NCBI RefSeq assembly: GCF_004684055.1
Contig: NZ_SRIB01000010.1
Span: 1-64,000 of the forward strand
DNA length: 64,000 bases
Direction of reading: 5' to 3'
Origin: Soehngenia longivitae
Lineage (GTDB): Bacteria > Bacillota > Clostridia > Tissierellales > Tissierellaceae
The notes under the pieces were generated by a model. That model did no database searches and was not told where the DNA came from. It saw nothing but the letters and a program-made list of their open reading frames with translations. Below, one piece after another: positions 1-9,199 of the stretch. The position numbers and the translations under genes were made by a program. Within the stretch, counting starts at the first letter, position 1. Each line of letters starts with the position of its first letter.

Positions 1-103
1 AGTTTCACACTGTTTAGTTTTCTTGGTTCATTGCCGCTCTTTCAGCGACTTTGTTAGTATAACATCTTTCAATATCTTGTGTCAATACCTTTTTTAAATT
101 TTT
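1..103 (-). promoter_or_regulatory. probable rRNA operon promoter, UP element and leader
   Basis: Read on the minus strand there is a -35 TTGACA (80-85) and a -10 TATACT (56-61) with an 18-nt spacer. Upstream is an A/T tract at about 86-112 that resembles an UP element and starts at the stop codon of the glycosyltransferase gene. Downstream is a GTCGCT/AGCGGC hairpin (about 33-50) and then AGAAAACTAAACAG, a sequence type usual in Firmicutes rRNA leaders. The lysS-rrn order of Bacillus supports a 16S gene just beyond the edge. No rRNA sequence itself lies in the window, so the target is inferred. Confidence 0.75.
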
Positions 104-1315
104 TTAAAGTTTTTGTAAAATCTTTTCAAGTTTGATAAATAAATGTTCCCACGATAGTTGTTTTAAATTATTATCTATTGCGGTAAAATTATTATACCCT
201 TCTAATACTTTTTTAATCATACTTTCTATACCTTTTTCAAGTGATTTAATGAAAATAATTTCTCCTTCTTCAGAAACAACATCTACACTTGACATTGGTG
301 GTAAATCTACGTATTCAATCATTCCACTTTTGTTTATTTCTTCTCCTAAATATTCTTTTATTCCAGAGTGATTTGTAACTACAGCTCTAAGTCCGCAGGC
401 TAAAGCTTCTATTGTAACTAAACCCAATCCTTCATAAAAGGAAGGAAGCACAAATATGTGAGATTTTCTAAACACTTCTCCCAAATTTTTTTGACTTAGA
501 TTTCCAAGATATCGAACTTTGTTTTCATTAGCCATTTTCAATATATTTTCTTTTTCTTCCCCTGATCCATTTCCAGCCAACGAGAGGTCTATTTCATATT
601 TATCTTTCAAATTTCTAAAAGCCATTATTAAATGAGGTACACCTTTACTGTTACTCAATTTCCCTGCATATATTATCTTTATGGACTCATTAGAGGGTCG
701 CGCATCAGGAGGATAAAAGTATTCACTATTGTATCCCGCTCCTATTACTTCTATCTTATCTTTTGGGATATTATACATATCATGTACTTCAAATTTTTCT
801 TGGCTAGAAAGAGTTAGTACAAAATCTAATTTCCGACACCCTTCGACAACAAATTCCCTGTAATCAGGATTGTAGTACATCTGTCTTATATCAGTGCCGT
901 GACATATCCCAATAACTTTTTGGTTTGATTTAAGCCTGCATACTAATGATGTTAAAATCCAAAGGTGATGCGATATAATTACATCAGGATTAAAATTGTT
1001 TAATGCATCTATTATAGATTTTTCAAAGGCATTCATCCAATCAGATAACATTTTCTTATCTAATTCTTTATAGGTGGTGCTTGGATATGGCATTATATCG
1101 CTCATACCTACTATTTTAAAAGGTATTTCTTTAGTATTGAATCTGACCAAGTTCAAATAATTTAGCGAATTATTTTCATATATTAATCCCTCTTGTATTG
1201 CAGCTATTAGTCCTTGTTGATGATTTTTCTTCTTTCCTTCATTGATAAGGGAATTAACATAAATTCCACTGCCCGTTTCCCCTGGAAACTGAGCTAGAAT
1301 GTGAAGTATTTTCAT
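104..1315 (-). CDS. GT4-family glycosyltransferase
   Basis: This 403-residue protein looks like a retaining GT-B glycosyltransferase of family 4 that moves a sugar from a nucleotide donor to an unknown acceptor. The N-terminal half carries the acceptor-side Rossmann fold. The donor half has YAGKLSNSKG at about 216-225 and SFYEGLGLVTIEA at about 292-304, the usual E-x7-E region. There is no signal peptide or membrane segment, so it should act in the cytosol. The ATG at 1315 is preferred over an in-frame GTG at 1324 because the AGGTGA motif then serves as ribosome binding site. It sits between lysS and the rRNA promoter, where Bacillus has no such gene, so it may be an insertion. The substrate cannot be told. 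Confidence 0.85.
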   Translation of the reverse strand: MKILHILAQFPGETGSGIYVNSLINEGKKKNHQQGLIAAIQEGLIYENNSLNYLNLVRFNTKEIPFKIVGMSDIMPYPSTTYKELDKKMLSDWMNAFEKSIIDALNNFNPDVIISHHLWILTSLVCRLKSNQKVIGICHGTDIRQMYYNPDYREFVVEGCRKLDFVLTLSSQEKFEVHDMYNIPKDKIEVIGAGYNSEYFYPPDARPSNESIKIIYAGKLSNSKGVPHLIMAFRNLKDKYEIDLSLAGNGSGEEKENILKMANENKVRYLGNLSQKNLGEVFRKSHIFVLPSFYEGLGLVTIEALACGLRAVVTNHSGIKEYLGEEINKSGMIEYVDLPPMSSVDVVSEEGEIIFIKSLEKGIESMIKKVLEGYNNFTAIDNNLKQLSWEHLFIKLEKILQKL

Positions 1316-1330
1316 TTTTCTCACCTATAA

Positions 1331-1358
1331 AATATTGCGGCTACTTGGCCGCAATATT
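1331..1358 (-). terminator. hairpin after lysS
   Basis: An 11-bp perfect stem (AATATTGCGGC, 1331-1341 and 1348-1358) with a 6-nt loop lies just after the lysS stop codon. On the minus strand the stem ends in TTTTAT, a short U tract, so termination may be partial and the glycosyltransferase gene may be reached by read-through. Confidence 0.6.
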
Positions 1359-1362
1359 AATT

Positions 1363-2841
1363 TTATTCCTCTATTGGTTTCATAGTAGGGAATAGTATTA
1401 CATCCCTTATACTTGCTTGATTTGTTAATAACATTATCATTCTATCTATTCCAATGCCTTCTCCACCTGTTGGAGGCAATCCTACTTCAATTGCATTTAT
1501 AAAATCAGTATCCATTGGATGAGCTTCATCATCTCCAGATTCTTTCTGCCTTACTTGCTCTTCAAATCTCTCTCTTTGATCTATAGGATCATTCAACTCA
1601 GAAAATGCATTTGCAATCTCCCAAGTGTTTATAAATGCTTCGAATCTATTTGTTATTCTTGGATCTTTAGGGTTTCTCTTAGCTAGTGGTGATATATCTA
1701 CAGGATGACCTGTGATAAATGTAGGCTGAACTAAATGTTCTTCAACGAATTCTTCGAACATTTCTGATATAATCATACCCCTAGTCATTTTGTCGTCAAC
1801 TTCTAGTCCTTTTTCCCTTGCAACTTTTCTAGCTTCTTCATCTGTTTCTATCAGACTAAAGTCAACCCCTGTGTATTTCTTAACCGCTTCAGCCATGTCC
1901 ATCCTATCCCAAGGAGGGGTTAGATCTATTTCAGTGCCTTGATAATTTATTACAGTTGTCCCCAATGTCTTCATAGCAACATATGAAAATAGTTCTTCAG
2001 TAAGTTTAATCATGTCTTCATAATCTGCATATGCTTGATAGAATTCTATGCTAGTGAATTCAGGGTTATGTCTTTGATCCATTCCTTCATTTCTGAACAT
2101 TTTCCCCATTTCATAAACTTTTTCAAATCCACCTACTATTAACCTCTTTAAATATAGTTCATTTGCTATCCTTAAGTACATGTCTATATCCAATGCATTG
2201 TGATGAGTTACAAAAGGTCTTGCATTAGCTCCCCCAGCAATAGTACTGAGTATAGGAGTTTCTACTTCTAGAAATCCCTTATTGTCTAAAAATTCTTTTA
2301 CGGCTTTTATTATTTTACTTCTTAGTATAAAAGTGTCTTTGACTTCAGGATTAACGATTAAATCTACGTATCTTTGTCTATATCTAAGCTCTTGGTCTTT
2401 TAATCCGTGGAATTTTTCAGGTAGTATTTGAAGTGATTTAGATAGCAATGTTATCTTTTCAGTTCTAATTGAAACTTCTCCTGTTTGGGTCTTAAATACA
2501 ATGCCTTCTGCCCCAATTATATCTCCTATGTCAAGAAACTCTAAATCTTCATATCCTTCTTCACCAAGTACATCTTTTTTAGCAAAAAGCTGTATCTTTC
2601 CATTGCTATCTTGTAAGTCAAAAAACGTAACTTTTCCATGACCTCTTCTAGACATCAATCTTCCGGCTACACTTACTCTCTTACCTTCCAACTCATCATA
2701 TTTATCTTTTATCTCGTCACTATGATGAGTGTAATCGTATTTTTCAATTAAATAAGGGTTCTTGCCGCTTTCCATTAGTTTAGTTAATTTTTCTCTCCTG
2801 ATTTTTAGCATTTCATTCAAATTTTGCTCGTTATTATCCAA
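1363..2841 (-). CDS. lysS: lysyl-tRNA synthetase, class II
   Basis: LysS charges tRNA-Lys with lysine using ATP in the cytosol. The 492-residue length is normal. An OB-fold anticodon-binding domain occupies about 55-150 ([19 protein letters not shown]), followed by the class II core with motif 2 ([20 protein letters not shown], about 248-267) and motif 3 ([15 protein letters not shown]) near the C-terminus. The start is a TTG at 2841 with GGGGG seven bases upstream. It lies 32 nt after greA and probably shares the strong greA promoter. Its position before a probable rRNA operon matches the Bacillus order. Confidence 0.97.
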   Translation of the reverse strand: MDNNEQNLNEMLKIRREKLTKLMESGKNPYLIEKYDYTHHSDEIKDKYDELEGKRVSVAGRLMSRRGHGKVTFFDLQDSNGKIQLFAKKDVLGEEGYEDLEFLDIGDIIGAEGIVFKTQTGEVSIRTEKITLLSKSLQILPEKFHGLKDQELRYRQRYVDLIVNPEVKDTFILRSKIIKAVKEFLDNKGFLEVETPILSTIAGGANARPFVTHHNALDIDMYLRIANELYLKRLIVGGFEKVYEMGKMFRNEGMDQRHNPEFTSIEFYQAYADYEDMIKLTEELFSYVAMKTLGTTVINYQGTEIDLTPPWDRMDMAEAVKKYTGVDFSLIETDEEARKVAREKGLEVDDKMTRGMIISEMFEEFVEEHLVQPTFITGHPVDISPLAKRNPKDPRITNRFEAFINTWEIANAFSELNDPIDQRERFEEQVRQKESGDDEAHPMDTDFINAIEVGLPPTGGEGIGIDRMIMLLTNQASIRDVILFPTMKPIEE

Positions 2842-2873
2842 TTTAAGTCCCCCTTGTCTTTTATATGGTTATA

Positions 2874-3350
2874 TTATCTCATAATTGCTTTTATTTTGTA
2901 TTTGATTGTCCCATCAGGTGCCTGTACATTAACAGTATCTCCAACTTTTCTACCTAGTAATGCTTTGCCCATAGGAGATTCATTGGATATCTTTCCTTCA
3001 AAAGGATCCGCTTCTGCCGATCCAACTATTGTATATTCCAATTCTTCATTGAATTCTAAGTCTAAAACAGTAACTCTAGAACCTATTGACACTATATCAG
3101 TAGATATTTCATCATCATCTATAATTACCGCATTTCTGAGCATTGCTTCAAGTTTTGCTATCCTCTCTTCTAATTTTGCTTGCTCATTTTTAGCTTGATC
3201 ATATTCGGCATTTTCACTTATGTCTCCAAAAGCAAGAGCTTGTTTTATACGGTCTGCTACCTCTTTTCTCTTAACTACTTTAGCTTCTTCTAATTCCATT
3301 TCCAATTTTTCTAATCCTTCTGGGGTCAGAAATACTTCCTTTTCGGTCAT
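2874..3350 (-). CDS. greA: transcription elongation factor GreA
   Basis: GreA binds the RNA polymerase secondary channel and stimulates cleavage of backtracked RNA. The 158 residues comprise an N-terminal antiparallel coiled coil (about 1-78, rich in EELEEAK-type heptads, with the acidic tip region [15 protein letters not shown] at about 43-57) and a C-terminal FKBP-like domain ending in GTIKYKI. The ATG follows GGAGAGAG. It heads the greA-lysS pair, which is common in Clostridia. Confidence 0.97.
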   Translation of the reverse strand: MTEKEVFLTPEGLEKLEMELEEAKVVKRKEVADRIKQALAFGDISENAEYDQAKNEQAKLEERIAKLEAMLRNAVIIDDDEISTDIVSIGSRVTVLDLEFNEELEYTIVGSAEADPFEGKISNESPMGKALLGRKVGDTVNVQAPDGTIKYKIKAIMR

Positions 3351-3438
3351 TAAACTCTCTCCTTTGATTTAATTAATACATTTATTGTCAGTATTAGTTG
3401 AAATTCTATCTGAATATTTCTAACTTTGTATGCAAACT

Positions 3439-3467
3439 ATTATAATCAAGCGTAAATTAGTTGTCAA
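3439..3467 (-). promoter_or_regulatory. greA-lysS promoter
   Basis: On the minus strand TTGACA (3462-3467) and TATAAT (3439-3444) are separated by 17 nt, a perfect SigA consensus. The transcript would have a leader of about 80 nt before greA. I saw no riboswitch or long hairpin in that leader. Confidence 0.85.
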
Positions 3468-3489
3468 GCTATAAACAATCTTAATTGCA

Positions 3490-4467
3490 TTAGGATGATT
3501 TTAACCTGTATAAATAATCATTTAGAATAGAGACAACTTCTGTCTTTGAATTTATAGTGTTTATTTGTTCTCTAACATTTTTTGAATTTGTTAGTCCTTT
3601 GATGTATCCATGTATATGCTTTCGCATTTCGTTCACACCAATTCTTTCTCCTTTTGTTTTACATAGCTCATTTAGATGAAAAATAGCCATATTAATTATC
3701 ATTTCTGATGTTGGCTTTGTAATTTCCTTTTGCGATAAAGCTTCGTTGATATTTAAAAATATCCATGGATTCCCTATCGCAGCTCTACCCACTGCAACAT
3801 AGTCACAATTAGTTCTTTCCAATACTGATATAGCATCTTCTGGAGTTGTTATATCTCCATTTCCTATTACAGGGATTGAAATGCTCTCTTTAACTTTTCT
3901 TATGAAATCAATGTCGGCTTTGCCAGAATAAAACATCTCTCTGGTCCTAGCATGGACAGTAACTGCACTTGCGCCAGCTTGCTCCAGCATTTTTGCAAAA
4001 TCTACACCATTTATATTGTATTTATCCCATCCCATTCTTATTTTTACTGTAACTGGTTTGTTAGAAATATCTACTATTTTTTTTACAATATTGTAGCTTA
4101 ATTTCATATCGTTCATCAATGCACTGCCCTCATTATTTTTAACAATTTTTGGTGCAGGGCATCCCATATTTATGTCAACTATGTCAAAATCATCTCTTTC
4201 GTTTAGCTTTGTTTCAACTACATAAGCCATTATATCAGGGTCAGAGCCAAAAATTTGAATAGCAAATGGCCTTTCAGATTCATCAGTCATTGTTAATTCA
4301 AATGTTTTTTTATCATTGTAATACATTCCCTTTGCACTAACCATTTCGCTTGTTACTAATCCAGCACCTAATTTTCTTGCAATCTTTCTAAAAGTTAAAT
4401 CTGTATATCCTGCCATTGGTGCTAAAAAAGCTTTAGATTCTATATTGATATTGCCAATAATTAACAC
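3490..4467 (-). CDS. dusB: tRNA-dihydrouridine synthase
   Basis: This FMN enzyme reduces specific uridines in tRNA D-loops to dihydrouridine with NADPH. The 325 residues form a TIM barrel carrying [13 protein letters not shown] at about 15-27, the catalytic cysteine in [19 protein letters not shown] at about 100-118, the KIRMGW strand, and the [11 protein letters not shown] and GNGDI phosphate-binding segments. A helical RNA-binding domain follows. The start is GTG, only 3 nt after AGGAGG, an unusually short spacing. It is third in a panT-coaX-dusB run; dusB near lysS is conserved in Bacillus. Confidence 0.95.
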   Translation of the reverse strand: MLIIGNINIESKAFLAPMAGYTDLTFRKIARKLGAGLVTSEMVSAKGMYYNDKKTFELTMTDESERPFAIQIFGSDPDIMAYVVETKLNERDDFDIVDINMGCPAPKIVKNNEGSALMNDMKLSYNIVKKIVDISNKPVTVKIRMGWDKYNINGVDFAKMLEQAGASAVTVHARTREMFYSGKADIDFIRKVKESISIPVIGNGDITTPEDAISVLERTNCDYVAVGRAAIGNPWIFLNINEALSQKEITKPTSEMIINMAIFHLNELCKTKGERIGVNEMRKHIHGYIKGLTNSKNVREQINTINSKTEVVSILNDYLYRLKSS

Positions 4468-4483
4468 TCACCTCCTATCAAAT

Positions 4484-4512
4484 AAGGTAAGTAACCATTA
4501 GTTACTTACCTT
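4484..4512 (-). other. intercistronic stem-loop between coaX and dusB
   Basis: A 12-bp perfect stem (AAGGTAAGTAAC, 4484-4495 and 4501-4512) with a 5-nt loop spans the coaX stop codon. It is not followed by a U tract on the minus strand; the dusB ribosome binding site comes next. It looks more like an RNA-stability or coupling element than a terminator. Confidence 0.6.
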
Positions 4513-5280
4513 GTTTCTTTCGTATATTATCCTTAATCCTTCTAATGTAAGATATTTATCTACAACTTTTATATTCTTCGTTTCAGCAGAAATTAAATTA
4601 GAAAATCCTCCAGTTGCTACTACCATTACATCTTCCTTTGACTGATTCATTTCTTCTATCATTTTATCAATTATATAATCAATCATACCAGCAAACCCGT
4701 AAATTAAGCCAGATTGAATGCTTGTGATGGTATTTTTGCCAATAACTTTTTCAGGCTTTGTAATTTCTACCTTAGGTAGCTTAGCGGTCCTTAAAAATAA
4801 GGCCTCAGCAGAAATGCTTATACCAGGTGTTATAACTCCACCCAAGTATTCTCCTTCTTTATTGACATAACAAAAAGTATTAGCTGTGCCAAAATCTACA
4901 ATAATCACTGGCCCACCGTATTTTTCGTATGCGGCAACTGCATTTACTATTCTGTCTGCCCCAACTTCCCTAGGGTTGTCATATTTTATATTCATGCCAG
5001 TCTTCACACCTGGTCCTATTACTATAGGTACTATATTGAAATACCTTTGAGTCATCGCAGGCAAAGTGTGCATCAAAGTTGGAACTACAGAAGATATTAT
5101 TATGTCATCAATATCTTCTATTTCGATATTATCATGTTTAAAAAACTGGTCAAATAGCATTCCATACTCATCAGATGTCTTCTCTTTGTCTGTTGCTATT
5201 CTTCTATCGTATATTAATTTCTTCCCATCATATACCCCAAACACAATGTTTGTATTGCCAACATCAATTACTAATAACAA
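4498..5280 (-). CDS. coaX: type III pantothenate kinase
   Basis: CoaX phosphorylates pantothenate, the first step of CoA synthesis, and unlike type I enzymes is not feedback-inhibited by CoA. The 260 residues show the ASKHA-fold signatures [13 protein letters not shown] at 6-18, [12 protein letters not shown] near 102-113, DFGTANTF near 129-136 and GGVITPGI near 147-154. It lies downstream of the ECF S component gene with an 18-nt gap, so uptake and phosphorylation of the same vitamin are likely co-expressed. The gene is in the same chromosomal area in Bacillus. Confidence 0.96.
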   Translation of the reverse strand: MLLVIDVGNTNIVFGVYDGKKLIYDRRIATDKEKTSDEYGMLFDQFFKHDNIEIEDIDDIIISSVVPTLMHTLPAMTQRYFNIVPIVIGPGVKTGMNIKYDNPREVGADRIVNAVAAYEKYGGPVIIVDFGTANTFCYVNKEGEYLGGVITPGISISAEALFLRTAKLPKVEITKPEKVIGKNTITSIQSGLIYGFAGMIDYIIDKMIEEMNQSKEDVMVVATGGFSNLISAETKNIKVVDKYLTLEGLRIIYERNKVSN

Positions 5281-5298
5281 GTTTTCACCTTCTAGTTA

Positions 5299-6045
5299 TT
5301 ATTTTCGTTTTACTGCCGAAACTACACTCGATACTACAATTGCAGCAATTATTGTCTCTGGAATGCCATTAGCAACTCCAATACCTGCTATCACTCTACC
5401 TACAAATTGTGTATCTTGTCCTAAAGATTCTACGAATTGCTCTCCGTAGATTAAATATATCATCGATAGCACTAATACAGTGTTTGTCAGTGTACCTATT
5501 ACTGCGCTTACTAATACATCTATTGACTTTCCTTTAAACTTTTTAGTCGTCATATATATCATGATACCAGTCAATGCAATTAAGATTATATTAATTAAAA
5601 TTTCCCATACAGTAGTATAGTTGACTATGTTTAAATATAATCCATGAGCTAAATAAACAATTATAGCACTCCATATTATATCCATGATCCATATCGTCTT
5701 TTTATTCCCAATTTTATTAAATAAACGATAACTATAATATGAAGTTATTCCTATTAAAATTCTTGGGAGTACAGAAACTAATGGATTTAAAAAAAATGGG
5801 CTAACAGGTGTGGGCGCAGTTATTGCTTGATAAATACTAAAAAGCCCAAAGATAAGTCCAACTAATGCCCCTACCACAGGACCTTCTAATATTGCGCCGA
5901 TTATTACGGGTATGTGCATTACTGTAGCTTTAGTTGGTCCCACGGGAATGAATCCCAATGGTGTCATGCCTAATACTATGGATATAGCACCTAATACCCC
6001 TATTACTGTCAACTTTCTTACATTTACAGATTTACTCTTTTTCAC
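5299..6045 (-). CDS. panT: ECF transporter S component, probably pantothenate
   Basis: This 248-residue integral membrane protein has about six hydrophobic helices and an N-terminal region (VRKLTVIGVLGAISIVLGMT) typical of substrate-binding S components of energy-coupling-factor transporters. The S component captures a vitamin and docks on a shared EcfA-EcfA'-EcfT module encoded elsewhere. Pantothenate is inferred from the adjacent coaX; the sequence alone would not settle the substrate. The start is GTG with GGAGGGG four bases upstream. It is the first gene of the panT-coaX-dusB unit. Confidence 0.8.
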   Translation of the reverse strand: MKKSKSVNVRKLTVIGVLGAISIVLGMTPLGFIPVGPTKATVMHIPVIIGAILEGPVVGALVGLIFGLFSIYQAITAPTPVSPFFLNPLVSVLPRILIGITSYYSYRLFNKIGNKKTIWIMDIIWSAIIVYLAHGLYLNIVNYTTVWEILINIILIALTGIMIYMTTKKFKGKSIDVLVSAVIGTLTNTVLVLSMIYLIYGEQFVESLGQDTQFVGRVIAGIGVANGIPETIIAAIVVSSVVSAVKRK

Positions 6046-6142
6046 TTTACCCCTCCGCTCTAGTTCCTTTTGGATACCAGTCGATATGCCAAAATTAATT
6101 ATTTAGTCTGACTCAATAAGATGTCAGCTTATTAACAAAACA

Positions 6143-6171
6143 ATTATACATATTTTGGTTAGATAATTCAA
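6143..6171 (-). promoter_or_regulatory. promoter of the panT-coaX-dusB unit
   Basis: On the minus strand TTGAAT (6166-6171) and TATAAT (6143-6148) are 17 nt apart. The leader of about 90 nt contains a TTTTGG/CCAAAA arm pair, but I could not match it to a known vitamin riboswitch. Confidence 0.7.
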
Positions 6172-6173
6172 TA

Positions 6174-7130
6174 TTAATTTATTATATCTCTATAAGCTTT
6201 TAATCCCTTTATGCTTTCCGCATTTAAAATTGCGTTAACTATTGCTCTTCTTGTTACCTCAGCACCTAATGTAAACACTAAATTCAAATCAGCTTCGATT
6301 TCATTTGTTGCTAATGCAAAAATCGTATCGCCATCATACATAGTATGAACAGGATTTATTGCTTTAGCATAACCATTATGTGATGTTTCCGCTAACTTAT
6401 TCGCATATGCTTTGTTTAGTTTTGCATTGGTAGCTACTACACCTATGGTAGTATTAGTGTGAGTTACTGAATTGTTAATATAACCTTTTTGCATTATTTC
6501 AACTGTATTTAATAATTTGTTTTCATTATAATCATATACTCCTGCAATTTCTTCAGTTCCTTCATAAATATCTCCTAAACTGTTTACACAGATAAGAGCT
6601 GAAATTACCAAATCTCCTACTTTCATAGAAGCGCTACCTATTCCGGATTTCATAGCATTATTAAAGCCCAATATTTTACCAACACTAGCACCCATCCCAC
6701 ATCCAATATTACCTTGCTTGTTTTCGTTTGAAGTCGCATTTTCGCATGCTTTGTACCCCATTTCTTTATCTGGCCTTATAGTGTGATTTCCAAGATTTAA
6801 ATCGAATATTACCGCAGATGCTACTATGGGTACTTTCGTAAAACCAACGTCAAGCCCAATTCCTTTTTTTTCTAAAAATTCCATTACACCTGATGCTGCA
6901 TCTAGCCCAAAAGCTGATCCTCCTGCTAATACTATTGCATTTATTTTTTCTACTGTCTTATCTGGTCTAAATAAATCCGTTTCTCTCGTCCCAGGGGCAC
7001 TCCCTCTAACATCTACGCCCCCAGTTGCTCCTTGTTCGCTAATGACAACCGTTACTCCTGTCATGCCTTCTTCTGAATGCATATGCCCTACTTTTATACC
7101 ATCTACATCAGTTATATATCCGCTGTACAT
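6174..7130 (-). CDS. P1-family (DmpA-like) N-terminal nucleophile peptidase
   Basis: This 318-residue protein belongs to the P1/DmpA family of self-processing aminopeptidases of the Ntn type. The N-terminal part has GVTVVISEQGATGGVDVRGS, RETDLF and LAGGSAFGLDAASGVMEFLE. The segment HTNTTIGVVATNAKLNK around 240 contains the place where family members cleave themselves to free a Thr or Ser nucleophile. No signal peptide is seen. Some relatives act on D-amino-acid or beta-peptides, but the substrate here is unknown. It follows the mmdB hairpin on the same strand and has its own AGGAG ribosome binding site. Confidence 0.88.
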   Translation of the reverse strand: MYSGYITDVDGIKVGHMHSEEGMTGVTVVISEQGATGGVDVRGSAPGTRETDLFRPDKTVEKINAIVLAGGSAFGLDAASGVMEFLEKKGIGLDVGFTKVPIVASAVIFDLNLGNHTIRPDKEMGYKACENATSNENKQGNIGCGMGASVGKILGFNNAMKSGIGSASMKVGDLVISALICVNSLGDIYEGTEEIAGVYDYNENKLLNTVEIMQKGYINNSVTHTNTTIGVVATNAKLNKAYANKLAETSHNGYAKAINPVHTMYDGDTIFALATNEIEADLNLVFTLGAEVTRRAIVNAILNAESIKGLKAYRDIIN

Positions 7131-7180
7131 GTTTACATCTCCTATTATTTATTTATTATTTATTATTACCCAAAACTATT

Positions 7181-7216
7181 AACAAGCCATCAAAGTTATG
7201 GCTCTGATGGCTTGTT
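7181..7216 (-). terminator. terminator of the methylmalonyl-CoA operon
   Basis: A 12-bp perfect stem (AACAAGCCATCA, 7181-7192 and 7205-7216) with a 12-nt loop starts one base after the mmdB stop. On the minus strand it ends in GTT then AATAGTTTT, a weak U tract. Confidence 0.7.
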
Positions 7217-8395
7217 TTAACTAAAAAACATTAAAAGCATACCAGCTGCAATAGCAGAACCAATTACTCCTGCTACATTTGGCCCCATCGCATGCATAAG
7301 TAAAAAATTTCTAGGGTTTTCTTCTTGACCTACTTTTTGAGATACTCTAGCTGCCATAGGTACAGCTGATACTCCTGCTGAGCCGATCAATGGATTTACT
7401 TTTCCACCGGATACTTTGTACATTATTTTGCCAAAAATCACACCTGATGCTGTACCTATTGAAAAAGCTACAAGTCCAAGTGCTAATATCCCGAGAGTTT
7501 TTAGATTCCAAAAATTTTCTGCACTTGCTGTTGCACCAACAGTTGTTCCTAAAAGTATTGTCACTATGTTTATCATTTCATTTTGTGCTGTTTTAGAAAG
7601 CCTATCTGTCATTCCTGACTCTCTGAATAAATTTCCTAGCATTAACATACCTACTAATGTTGCAGCAGATGGCAGAAGCAATGAAACAACTAATGTTACC
7701 ATTATTGGGAAAATTATTTTTTCTTTCTTCGAAACAGGTCTTAATTGTTCCATTACAACAGATCTTTCTTCCTTAGTTGTAAGGGCTTTCATAATAGGAG
7801 GTTGAATGATTGGAACTAATGCCATATATGAATAAGCAGCAACAGCAATTGGACCTAATAGTTGAGGTGCCAATTTTGATGTAAGATATAAAGCAGTTGG
7901 TCCGTCTGCTCCACCAATTATCGCTATACTAGCTGCTTCAGCTCCAGGAAACCCCATCAATACTGCTCCAATGAAAGTTGCAAATATTCCAAACTGTGCT
8001 GCCGCCCCAAGAAGGATTGATTTTGGATTTGCTATAAGAGGACCAAAATCTGTCATTGCTCCAATTCCTAAAAATATTAATGGAGGATAAATACCTAATT
8101 TAACTCCTTGGTATAAATAGTACAATAAGCCCCCATATTCTTTTGTGTGGCTTACTAACTCTCCTGTATTTGGATCTCTAATAATCTCAACAACAGGTTC
8201 TTTCATCATGTCAGCACCTGGTAGATTAGCTAATAGCATTCCAAAAGCAATCGGTATTAATAATAAGGGTTCAAAACCTTTAGCAATAGCTAAATATAAG
8301 AGAACTAGTGAAATAATTATCATTATTATGCTTCCAAAAGACATCATAGCAAAACCAGTGCTATTCAAAAAATCAACCACTACAGTTGCAGTCAT
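7217..8395 (-). CDS. mmdB: Na+-translocating methylmalonyl-CoA decarboxylase, beta subunit
   Basis: The beta subunit is the membrane part of the biotin-dependent decarboxylase. It removes CO2 from carboxybiotin and exports Na+. The 392 residues are largely hydrophobic with about nine or more membrane segments, and carry the family landmarks [53 protein letters not shown] and [14 protein letters not shown]. The GGADGPT segment holds the conserved Asp of the Na+ path in this family. The ATG at 8395 has AAAGGG eight bases upstream, better than the GTG nine bases earlier. It is the last gene of the operon; mutase and epimerase genes upstream favour methylmalonyl-CoA over oxaloacetate or glutaconyl-CoA as substrate. 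Confidence 0.93.
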   Translation of the reverse strand: MTATVVVDFLNSTGFAMMSFGSIIMIIISLVLLYLAIAKGFEPLLLIPIAFGMLLANLPGADMMKEPVVEIIRDPNTGELVSHTKEYGGLLYYLYQGVKLGIYPPLIFLGIGAMTDFGPLIANPKSILLGAAAQFGIFATFIGAVLMGFPGAEAASIAIIGGADGPTALYLTSKLAPQLLGPIAVAAYSYMALVPIIQPPIMKALTTKEERSVVMEQLRPVSKKEKIIFPIMVTLVVSLLLPSAATLVGMLMLGNLFRESGMTDRLSKTAQNEMINIVTILLGTTVGATASAENFWNLKTLGILALGLVAFSIGTASGVIFGKIMYKVSGGKVNPLIGSAGVSAVPMAARVSQKVGQEENPRNFLLMHAMGPNVAGVIGSAIAAGMLLMFFS

Positions 8396-8420
8396 TTCTT
8401 TCACCCTTTCTGATGTAGCT

Positions 8421-8810
8421 CTATTCTATTATTGCTAACTTATCTCCAGTATTTACTGTGCTTCCTTCTTTAGCTATCATTTTTACTAATTTACCATCAC
8501 GTGGAGCTAATATTTCGTTTTCCATTTTCATAGCTTCTAGAATTAATATGATATCACCTGCTTTTATTTGTTGCCCTTCTTGAGCCACTACCTTCCATAT
8601 ATTTCCTGGCATTGGTGCCTCAACAATTTCTTGCCCTTGCTGTGGTTTTATTTCTTCTGCAACTTCCTTTTTAGGTTGTGATTTTTCTATTTGCTTTTCA
8701 ATCGGCTTTTTAACTGTGGCTGATTGAGATACTTGATTCTCATTAGAGCCTATTTCCTCTACTTCAACTTCATAACTTTGTCCATTTACATTTATTTTAA
8801 ATTTTCTCAT
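8421..8810 (-). CDS. mmdC: biotin carrier (gamma) subunit of methylmalonyl-CoA decarboxylase
   Basis: This 129-residue protein carries biotin between the carboxyltransferase and the membrane subunit. The C-terminal biotinyl domain (about 62-129) has EAMKMEN with Lys95 as the biotinylation site. A linker of about 25-60 rich in K, E, P and Q lets the domain swing. The N-terminal [16 protein letters not shown] motif is typical of this subunit. It lies between mmdD and mmdB. A biotin ligase (BirA) must be supplied from elsewhere. Confidence 0.95.
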   Translation of the reverse strand: MRKFKINVNGQSYEVEVEEIGSNENQVSQSATVKKPIEKQIEKSQPKKEVAEEIKPQQGQEIVEAPMPGNIWKVVAQEGQQIKAGDIILILEAMKMENEILAPRDGKLVKMIAKEGSTVNTGDKLAIIE

Positions 8811-8825
8811 TTTCTATCCTCCAGT

Positions 8826-9188
8826 CTATATTTTGTTGAAAATTTGTTCTAATTGCCCCACTCTTTTCCAGTCACTAATATCTGGGGGTATTCTTTTTAT
8901 TGTCCTTATTTGTATATCTTCGACTTTGCTATCTGTCACAAAAGCTATCGCAGCTGCGATTGCTGCTATCATCTCTTCATTTAACTCATTTGTATCTGTT
9001 TTGATGTCTAAATCACTTTGCTTAGTTTCAATTTTTACAGTTTCAATTTTTCTCTTTGAATTGTCATTATTGCCAATAGCTTTTAATCTATCTATCAGAA
9101 AAGATATCAAGATAAGTATTAAAAACACAGCCACCATACTAGTAACAGTAACAATTAATGATTCTCCAATAGTTATGTTATCGCTCAT
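8826..9188 (-). CDS. mmdD: delta (OadG-family) subunit of methylmalonyl-CoA decarboxylase
   Basis: This 120-residue single-pass membrane protein has one transmembrane helix at about 10-33, followed by a polar region and a C-terminal helix-rich segment (EEMIAAIAAAIAFVTDS) and ending with WKRVGQLEQIFNK. OadG/MmdD subunits hold the cytosolic carboxyltransferase and carrier on the membrane beta subunit. It lies between mmdA and mmdC with gaps of 11 and 15 nt. Confidence 0.9.
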   Translation of the reverse strand: MSDNITIGESLIVTVTSMVAVFLILILISFLIDRLKAIGNNDNSKRKIETVKIETKQSDLDIKTDTNELNEEMIAAIAAAIAFVTDSKVEDIQIRTIKRIPPDISDWKRVGQLEQIFNKI

Positions 9189-9199
9189 TTTTCGACCTC

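Noticed and set aside
6046-6142. A vitamin or folate riboswitch in the panT leader
   Set aside because: The leader has only a short TTTTGG/CCAAAA pairing and no match to the THF, preQ1, thiamine or similar cores that I know.
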